Assembly: GCA_029718625.1 (NCBI GenBank)
Contig: CM056391.1
Location: forward strand, 3,338,662 to 3,402,661
Reading direction: 5' to 3'
Length of the DNA: 64,000 nt
Source of the DNA: Synaphobranchus kaupii
Taxonomy: Eukaryota; Chordata; Actinopteri; Anguilliformes; Synaphobranchidae
Shown piece after piece: positions 48,801 through 58,500 of this stretch (position 1 is its first letter; the number at the start of each line of letters is the position of its first letter). Under the pieces are notes generated by a model. That model was not told the origin of the DNA, did no database searches, and saw only the letters and a list, made by a program, of their open reading frames with translations. The position numbers were made by a program, and so were the translations under genes.

Positions 48801-51800
48801 ATTTGAGCCGCTGTTTTTAATGGACTAACAGGACAACCAGGAGAATGTGGATGGAAAAATTTAAGTGGAAAGTGGCCAGTTTTAAATTCTTTAGAAATGT
48901 TACCAGGACAGTTAAAGTACAGTTAAAATAATATTGCATGCTTTTTTTTCACCTGGTCAAGCAACATCTTGTGCTTTAAATAACCTCTATAACAGGGGTG
49001 TCAATCTCCAATCCTGGAGGGACTCCTTTCAATCACCAGATAATTTAGGCCTTGGAAACATGGTGGGCAGACTCTATAGACAATCACTGACTTAAATTTA
49101 GCACTTACTGTGCAGGAAGACATCAAAAACCAACATACACTGCAGCTCTCCAGTGTATGTTTGAGATCCCTGCGCTATACCATAAAAACCTATTTTTTTT
49201 AAAATATCTGTTTTCATAACATTTGGCAAGATAATCTACTGTTATGACAGTGGCATACTGTAAGGATTAGGAAGGGTTGGAAGAGTACTCACCTTGCATG
49301 AGGGCACTTAAGGTAATTGTACAGGCAGATTGTGATATAATAATAAAGTACGTTTGCCAGGGTTTTATTGCAGTGCATACAGATTAGAACTTTTTACCTT
49401 GGGCTGGCTCACATAAATGGACCTCTGAGCATGTCCTCTTGTTCCACCTGGGTGTCACCCTGGAGAATGATTCCTGGTCTTTACAGTTCTTGGGCTCTAT
49501 TTTAATAAACCAAACGCAATGGTTAACGCAAGAGTAATCGCTTGGCGGTATCGCTCTGAGGGCGTGTCGGCGAGAAATTTGGTAATTTCATGACGGCAAT
49601 CTTGGCGCACCTTATGGCGGTATTGCTAAAAGGCTGGGTTTAAACGTCAAAGGTGTGTCTCTATGGTAGCCAATCAAATTGTTGTTCTCATGCTTTAAAA
49701 CGCAATCGCGTTGGAACGCAATCGCTCCATGCAATTTCATAATGAGCAACCCAAACGCACTGGACCGTCAACGACAAGATTTTCCGCACAGGAATCAGAC
49801 ATACTTGCAACAGAAGTACAGGCTAGGACTGTAGTAATTTATGGATCACAATCCACACCACCTCGTCTCCCAGAAGTTCGGAAGGCACGGGAGGAGGTGA
49901 CGAATGCATTAATTAGCCTACATTAGGTGATGTAGGCATAATTATGATTCAAATGGTAGGCTCATGATTCAACTGTGTCAATGTGTAATTTATATATTAT
50001 AGGCTAGTGGCCTACATGATCGCAAGTTTCTTGTAAGCTGTCCTGTTTTATTCTAGTAGTTTAAATTAAAATTAATTAATTAATAATAATTATAGGCTAT
50101 TTGTTCATTAAATGGAAGTGTAATGTTGGCATCACCTATAGACACTACATAGAACTACATGACGAATAAGTTACCAAATTGCCAGAGTCTATTGCGTTTC
50201 CGCTAAGAGGTGGTTCCAGCTGATCATAACGCAATGGGTTTTCGTTGGTTCAAATTGTCACTGAGCCGAAAGTATTTTAGAACACGCCCCAGACAGCGCC
50301 ACCCATCCCACTGCAGCGCAACCGAAAGGATGTTATGTTGAGAATTTGTTGATCCTAGCGGTATTGCTGAGAAACGCCATAGCGCCAGTTTTAAGACGTT
50401 GGTGCTGTCAACAAGTTTGCGTTTGACTATACCGTCCCCTTGCGCTGGTTTGAAAATAGAGCCCCTTGTGTTTTCAATTAAAATTTAAATATCTGCTCAA
50501 CTTCTTAAAAATTAATTATTAATAATAATTCCTTCACATCAAACACATTTATATGTGAGTGAGGAGGAGTGTCCGGATGTATTGCAACACAACCCTCTTT
50601 CTATTTATTTATTTTTTATAAATTTAATGGGACATTATCATTTACAGTGCAAGTCATGGGCCAGTCATGGGCCAGTCATGGCAAAGTTGCCAAATCATGA
50701 AAAACTGAAAACAAGTGGCAGAAATCACTGAGTTTAAAAAACATTTAAAAAAAACATTAATTTGTTAAATTAACTAATGTAACTAATCGTGTACAGCAGG
50801 GAAATGATTGAAATGACATGTACAACCATAGCAACAGTAACAAGTGCTGGAAGTTTCAACAACAAAAAAATCAGCGGGCAGTTGCCCCTAGGAACAAATG
50901 CGAGTAAAATGCATCGATTGGCTGGTGTACTTAATCACTTCGGCTCATCACAGAAAGAAAGAGCATGCTTTTTTGCCATTAATTTTTTGTCAGAAACAGA
51001 GCATGCTCAAATTTCATGACTAAAACCATAAAACGGGGTTACCATGTGTCTGTTTGTACTTATTTAAAGTTTGTGTGGGTATAAAACATGTTACACTGAA
51101 CCTTGCCTGGAGCGCCTGTTGTCAATGACAACGGCATCAACACTGTTGACAGGATGCATACATACATTGTACATTTTGTTTCTCCCGGCATTTGGAAACA
51201 GGTTAAAATGCTTACGCCTGTACAATTCACGCTGTAGGCGTTAACGTTAACGTTGACAAAAATCACTAGAAAGCACAAAAAATTGGGGAAATGTAGGAAA
51301 ATAAGAAAAAAAAACTGGGGAAAGTCACGTGACTGGCAAAAAAACTAAATCGCAGAATCTGACACCCACCACTTCCCTGACACCCAGCAATAGTTATTAT
51401 ACATTTAAATTAAGGTTTATAGCTATAAAGAATATTTTTTTTGAGATCACTGTCAAAGTTATGAACCAGTTGCGTACAATCTCCATTCTTGATGTTCGGT
51501 ATGAAAATAATGGCAGTATTGTGTCATTACTCACACGTACTGTAACTGTGCATTTTTAAAAATGTACATATTTCTGTACCTAAATATGCCTTATCTTTGC
51601 CTCTAGGTTTTCTGGAATTGTACCCAGTAATTTAGGAAACAATACCAAGCTTGTGGATTGGATGCCGCAAAATGACCTACTTGGTAAGTTGAGTGTTTTT
51701 TCCCCTGATTATGACTATTATGACCAAGTAGCTTTGAGCTTTGATTGTATCTGCCCCCTATCTGCCCCCTCGCTTTGATTGTATCTGCCCCCTATCTGCC

Positions 51801-54800
51801 CCCTCGCTTTGATTGTATCTGCCCCCTCGCTTTGTTGAACATGAGCCAGCTGACCTCATGAGCCCGAGGGCCTCCCGAAAGCCCATTCGCTTGTGCCCTC
51901 TGGTTCCGGCTCTTTCCGCTGGTCCCTGAGCACAATCGGGCGTTTGTGGGGAACGGACAACAGACCCGTGTCACCGATCTAGGAGCGGGGGGAGCCTAAG
52001 GTCATTGAGCATGCTCAGTAACGATGGACGCCGTCGTCAGTCCGCAGCGGCTGGTTTCTCTGGACGGCAGACCCTGTCCAAACGGCACTGTCCACAGATG
52101 CCATGCGATTCTGGCTTGTTTTTATGCCTTTGGTTTTTGGGTTGATGTTGGAATTGGGGAAGCCTCGGGTGCCACCCTTAAACCTGTATGTTATAAGCCC
52201 CGTGAAAGCAGCCCAATTCAGAGAGGTAAACTCGCCCGCATTTTAGGATGTATCCAATATGACCAAACGCATCAACTTAGTGAAAGCAGGAATAATGTGA
52301 GTAATGGGAAGTGGAGGAATTGATAGAGAGGGCGTGTTTATCAAACGCCTTACACTTTTGGGACCGCCCTCTCAGATTCTGACCAATGACGATGCAGCCA
52401 CAGCAACACACTTTGTCTCGCTTTAGCGTCTGAGAATAGCCCCATCTGCATTTCAAAACCAAAGTACTGGTGAGGGTTAGGGTCTGGTTTGTTGGTGGGC
52501 TGAGGAGGTGTTAGCAGGTCAAAACCAGACACAAGGTCCCTTTGGAGGAAGAGACAATCTCTCCAGAGAGATCCGTGTGTCTACAGGCAAGAGCTCCATC
52601 CCAGAATGCATGGTTGCTCCTCTGACTTATGAAAACTTTTAAGAACTGTTCAGCAGTCATGTTGTACTTCTGTCGCTTCGAAAAGGGAGCTTTACACCCA
52701 CTCGTCTGGCACCTCCCAGTCCCGGTTGGGCAAGGTCTTCTCTCATAATGGCCGTTGATGACTTGAACAAGATTTTGTAGAACTATTTCCCAGTGCAAAA
52801 TGCCCTTCACCCGTGTTTAAAGTAGTTCAAACTCTGTGACTATGGCCGTTATTTTTCTGAAAAAGAGAGTGTGTTTGATGTAGGTTTATAGTGTTTAAAG
52901 CACTATTTGTTTTATCCTTCACTCTCGATTACACCACTTATACAGATATTTTAGTCTTTTCCAGATTTTCATAAACCAGTATCCCGGTGTTAATTAAAAA
53001 AAAAAAAAAAAAAAAACATTTCCTTTAATTTTACTCAAAATCAAGGATGAAAGAAGAACCAGTACGATTCAATCCATGCCATGTATTTGGTTATTATTTC
53101 TTCGTTGCAATACAGGCCCAGCTTTCACGCTAAATTAATCAGAAGGTTGTAGGCTTGAATCCTGGTTAGCACATTGCTGTTGTGCCTTGGGCTAAAGGTA
53201 CCAAACCCCAATGCATCATTTATAAAGGGATATAAATGCACGGCAGCCATGGCTGTCAATTTGCTGGTATGTACTGTTATAATGTAAGGTACACCATTGC
53301 TGTTAAAATGTTTTAGTTGCCTGTTTGTAACCTGTCCTTCAAATGAGAATCTAACATCCTCATGGTGTTTAGAAAGGCCGGATCACAAATGGAGAAAATC
53401 TACAATGATGTTGACTTCAATGTCTAGTGTACAAACAAATTCATCCCAGAATTTAATTTAAGATTTTAATTGAATTATCCCAGAATGCTGGCATCTGCTT
53501 AGACTGAAAAAGCCAGAGCTCTGGGGATACTCCATTTTACACTGGAATCTCTACATCAGGCATGAAATGGTTTCTATTCATGAAACAAATTACTGTGTTT
53601 GTTTGTCTGTCTGTAGATCTGTGAACAGGATAACCAAACATAAAATGGGCAAATTTGATTGGCCACACGAAAAAGGGAGAGATGATCACTTTTGTTGCTG
53701 ATACTGATTTCAGGGTGGTGGAGATATGCAGTAAACACCGTGAGACACAAGGAAGTGAATGAATTGATAGAGGAGGTGTTTGTCAAACACTTTACACTTT
53801 CAGAACTACCCTCTCAGAATCTGATCAATGACTAAGCAGCCACATACTAAGTACATAATTTATGATACAAAAGATACACTGAACATACACATGTTCAGGG
53901 TGGAGGAGATATGCAGTAAATGTACAGATAGTGATCTCTATGGTTACACGTACAGATGGTGTTTCTATGGTTACACGTACAGGTAGTGTCCTCTGTGGTT
54001 ACATGTACAGGTAGTGTCTCTATGGTTACACGTACAGGTAGTGTCCTCTATGGTTACATGTACAGGTAGTGTCTCTATGGTTACAAGTATAGGTAGTGTT
54101 CTCCATGGTTACACATACAGGTAGTGTTCTCTCTGGTTACACGAACAGGTAGTGTCTCTATGGTTACACGTACAGGTAGTGTCTTCTATGGTTACACGTA
54201 TAGGTAGTGTTCTCCATGGTTACACACACAGGTAGTGTTCTCTCTGGTTACACGTACAGGTAGTGTCTCTATGGTTACACGTACAGGTAGTGTCCTGTAT
54301 GGTTACATGTACAGGTAGTGTCTCTATGGTTACACGTATAGGTAGTGTCTCTATGGTTACACGTACAGGTAGTGTCTCTATGGTTACACATACAGGTAGT
54401 GTCTCTATGGTTACACGTACAGGTAGTGTCTCTATGGTTACACGTACAGGTAGTGTCTTCTATGGTTACACGTATAGGTAGTGTTCTCCATGGTTACACA
54501 CACAGGTAGTGTTCTCTCTGGTTACACGTACAGGTAGTGTCTCTATGGTTACACGTACAGGTAGTGTCCTGTATGGTTACATGTACAGGTAGTGTCTCTA
54601 TGGTTACACGTATAGGTAGTGTCTCTATGGTTACACGTACAGGTAGTGTCTCTATGGTTACACATACAGGTAGTGTCTCTATGGTTACACGTATAGGTAG
54701 TGTCTCTATGGTTACACGTACAGGTAGTGTCTCTATGGTTACACATACAGGTAGTGTCTCTATGGCTACACGTACAGGTAGTGTCTCTATGGCTACACGT

Positions 54801-55156
54801 ACAGGTAGTGTCTCTATGGTTACACGTACAGGTAGTGTCTCTGTGGCTACACGTACAGGTAGTGTCTCTATGGTTACACGTACAGGTAGTGTCTCTATGG
54901 CTACACGTACAGGTAGTGTCTCTATGGCTACACGTACAGGTAGTGTCTATGGTTACACGTACAGGTAGTGTCTCTGTGGCTACACGTACAGGTAGTGTCT
55001 CTATGGTTACACGTACAGCTAGTGTCTCTATGGTTACACGTACAGGTAGTGTCTCTATGGCTACAGAGACTAAACACAGTAGTCCAGGAAAATGTCTCTT
55101 TTTTTCAAGAGAAGTCTAGGAAATCATGCTCTGGCTTTGACAACATACTGTACAAG

Positions 55157-55187
<31 letters not shown>

Positions 55188-55200
55188 ACACACACACACA

Positions 55201-55249
<49 letters not shown>

Positions 55250-55451
55250 GCACACGCACACACACTCACACTCACACACACTCTCACACACACACACACA
55301 CACTCACATGCACACACTCACATGCACACACACACACACACACACACTCACACGCACACACACGCACACACACACTCACATGCACACACTCACACGCACA
55401 CACACACACACACACTCACATGCACACACACACACACACACACACTCACAT

Positions 55452-55492
<41 letters not shown>

Positions 55493-55551
55493 TGCACACA
55501 CACACACACACGCACACTCACACGCACACGCACACGCACACACACTCACAT

Positions 55552-55587
<36 letters not shown>

Positions 55588-58500
55588 TACATACAAACGC
55601 ATGCACCCTTGTCTTTGGAGCCCAAGCACAATGTGTCTCTCTTGATGTGAGTAAGTTGATGTCAAGCAATATCAGTTGATATTGCTGATCAGCTCATAGT
55701 GCTGCCAGATTGGCTAGCTTTTGTAGTGCAGATCGTGCCAAAAAGTAATGTGAGACTGTTGTTCACCGGAGCATTTCCAGGAGCATCTGCAAGTGTCCCT
55801 GAGACAATGCTCTTTGAGAAGCATTTCCCCCCCACTATTCAGTGCTGATAACTTTGGCTACTAAAGCCACTTGGGAGTGGATACCATTGAAGTGTTTGCC
55901 ATTGCTTGGGTGGACACAGAAGCTGGATACACAAAACAGTATTCAAATGCTTTCTCAACACATGTACAAATAGGCAAACTCACAGAGTCCGAAAATTCTC
56001 CTGCGTGCCAACGGCGGCAGTTTGAACCGTCACTTAATCTGGCCTTGATTTTGAACATGGGAGTTGTAAGGAGCAGAAACGAGACTGATTGATTGTTATG
56101 CGACTGGAACATATGGTCTGGGTCAAGGGGATACAAGACCACCTTATCAGTAATGGAGGTGATGTGCCAAGGTGATGGTTTCCCTCAGCTGAAAGTTCAC
56201 GACTTTTCCTGAGGGCGGTGGGGAGGTTATGTCTCCGCCTTGTGTGCTCTTTTAGTGAAACCAAAAACATAACCAATTGCCCTCATAAAAAAACAAATTT
56301 CAAATACATTTTTTTTAAATTTTATTTTATTTTATTTTTTAAAAAGCAGAAGTGCAGATAATTTCCGGACAGCTGTGCTGTGTGGATTGAAAATTCAGCA
56401 GCCCTTCAGAATTTCTGGAATGGACGGGGAAGGTAGTGTTGATCCGTGGCAGGGAAATACATCACCTATTATATCATTATCAGCGAAAGAAAGGAATAGA
56501 TCACTTATGGAAATCATTATGAGTGAATGAGTAACTTGGCGGCCAGGCACTGAATACGCCGTGCCTTATTGTCCTGCTGTCCTGTCTCAAAACTACTGTA
56601 GGGGGGGCGGACTTGTCCAAGGTGCTGTAGAGGTCCTTGTGTTTCATACAGCCCAATGCGTCTGACTGCGTCGGGGTTGAAAATCATAATGATATGAAGT
56701 GGGTGGACAGTTGGTTCCACTCAACCGCAATCCCTGTCTGTTAAACCTGCTTCTGTGCGACGGTGTCCTTGACCGTTCTTAATAAAAGGTCACTGTAGTG
56801 ACCTGTCAGTGCTCAGACGATGGCTAAAACTGTATATGAAGAAGATGGGTAATATATATTCCATGGGTTGATGTTCAAGACACACGCATATGCGCACAAA
56901 CACACTCGCATGCTAATATATATTCATAATCAAAACACTAAATAAAGGGTCTTGATTTTTTTTTAGGTTGTAAAGGCACATAATCTGTGGCTCAGGCTTT
57001 CAATTGGGGAGATTTGTTACTGTATAGTCGAGGTTTCCAATCTAGTGTTACGCCACAAAAACCCATCTGAAACCCATCATTGCAGTTGTGTTCACTTAAA
57101 TCTGCTTCCTTTAACTGTACTTGCTTTGTTTTCATTCCTCGCTTGTTTCTTTAGTATTTCGGCAGCAATGTAGGCTAGTGGAAAAAAGTCTACAAGTATA
57201 CTGTAACTATGCAACACCACAACTAACTAAGCAACACCGGTTGTGTAACCAAGCAACACCTATACACACGATACATGGAACAGACAAAGTGGAAGGACCA
57301 TTCCCTGTGGGGCTAAGAGGCTATCGGTGGTTATAAAAGTTTCCTCCTAAATTAAGGCATATCACGAAGAAAAATGCAGAAAGACAAAAATCTATCCCTC
57401 ACTCCCCCCACCCCCAACATGTACTCCAGCTAAAAAAAAATGTCAAAAGAAAATTTATAAATAAAGAACTTGATTAGATTAGAAGTTCGGTGTTGCTCTT
57501 TATATGCCTATCCAGAACTACCTTGAGAAAGCCCTTGCCCAAACGCCTGGTTTTGTGCCATTATTTGAGGATAATGCAAGGATAAAGGCATAAAGCAGGA
57601 TGTTTGGGTGAGGGCTTTCTCATACTTTTTGCACGTGTTGCTTTTTTCATTTCACTGACTGTTTTGAGTTTCACTGGGTTTTTGACTTGAGCTTGCCGTG
57701 AGGGTCTTGCTGTTTTCCGCTACCTACTTAACCCAAAATGGCTCCAGAAACTGTCCAGCTGCATAAATGTATTGTGCGTACAAGGACTGTCGGCTGTGTT
57801 AGTCGCTCTGGATAAGAGCGTCTGCCAAAAACGGCTGAAATGTAAACGGTAATCCTGAGCTCGTTTCTCAGGTCACCCCAACATCCGCGCCTTCCTGAGC
57901 CACGGAGGACTCAACAGTATTTACGAGGCCATGTACCACGGGGTTCCCGTTGTGGGGGTACCCCTGTTCGGCGACCACTACGACACCATGACCAGGGTAG
58001 AAGCCAAAGGCATGGGCATCATGCTGGAATGGAAGAGAATGAGCGAAGAGGACCTGTACCAGGCCATGGTTAAGGTCATGGAAGACAACAGGTAATGTTT
58101 GACCGTAATGGGGCACTTGTGGTTACTCAGTTGTGAGCCGCTTGGTTAGTTAGCAGGAGTGCCGTTACCGCATGCTTACCTCCCGTGGGATACTTTGTGG
58201 ATTTTATACAGTATATGCCGCAGGCTGTATGCTTTGTGACTTCAAACACACACACACGCTTGTCTGCACAAACAGACATGTTCGCACAAACAGACATACA
58301 CACGCACACACATGGGTATAAACACAGATATGTACACACACAGACACGAACATACACAGACACACACACACACGTACACCTTGATTCAAGGAAAATTATT
58401 TCTTCATCCTCATAGGAAGATAAAAGTAGATGGTGTGTGTGTGCTCAGATCTAGCATCGTCCTATTAGGCCTAAATACCTTAGTATAGTCTTACTGGAGG

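Larger units (their letters stand above)
45915..51606 (+). other. ugt8: intron 3 of ugt8
   Basis: This 5.7-kb intron runs from GTACAG to CTCTAG. It begins inside a 25-bp tandem array, then holds a Tc1/mariner-type fragment, a 27-bp array, a hAT-like MITE and a Harbinger-like element. The stretch 46.8-48.1 kb looks unique, with no gene seen. Confidence 0.9.
51684..57871 (+). other. ugt8: intron 4 of ugt8
   Basis: This 6.2-kb intron runs from GTAAGT to TTCTCAG. It holds a short 34-bp repeat (51.75-51.83 kb), two diverged copies of an 85-bp block, a SINE relic, a 1.1-kb 27-bp array, a 430-bp (CA)n-type block and, at its end, a SINE tail. Between 55.6 and 57.7 kb I see no gene or clear repeat. 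Confidence 0.9.

Noticed and set aside
53148..53180. tRNA gene suggested by a B-box-like sequence
   Set aside because: No complete cloverleaf; the following body and linker match a tRNA-derived SINE. The same applies to the minus-strand copy at 29154-29254.
55092..55679. His-Thr repeat open frames
   Set aside because: Translations of (CA)n/(TG)n microsatellites; the same applies to those at 2.1, 5.8-6.1, 13.6 and 61.4 kb.
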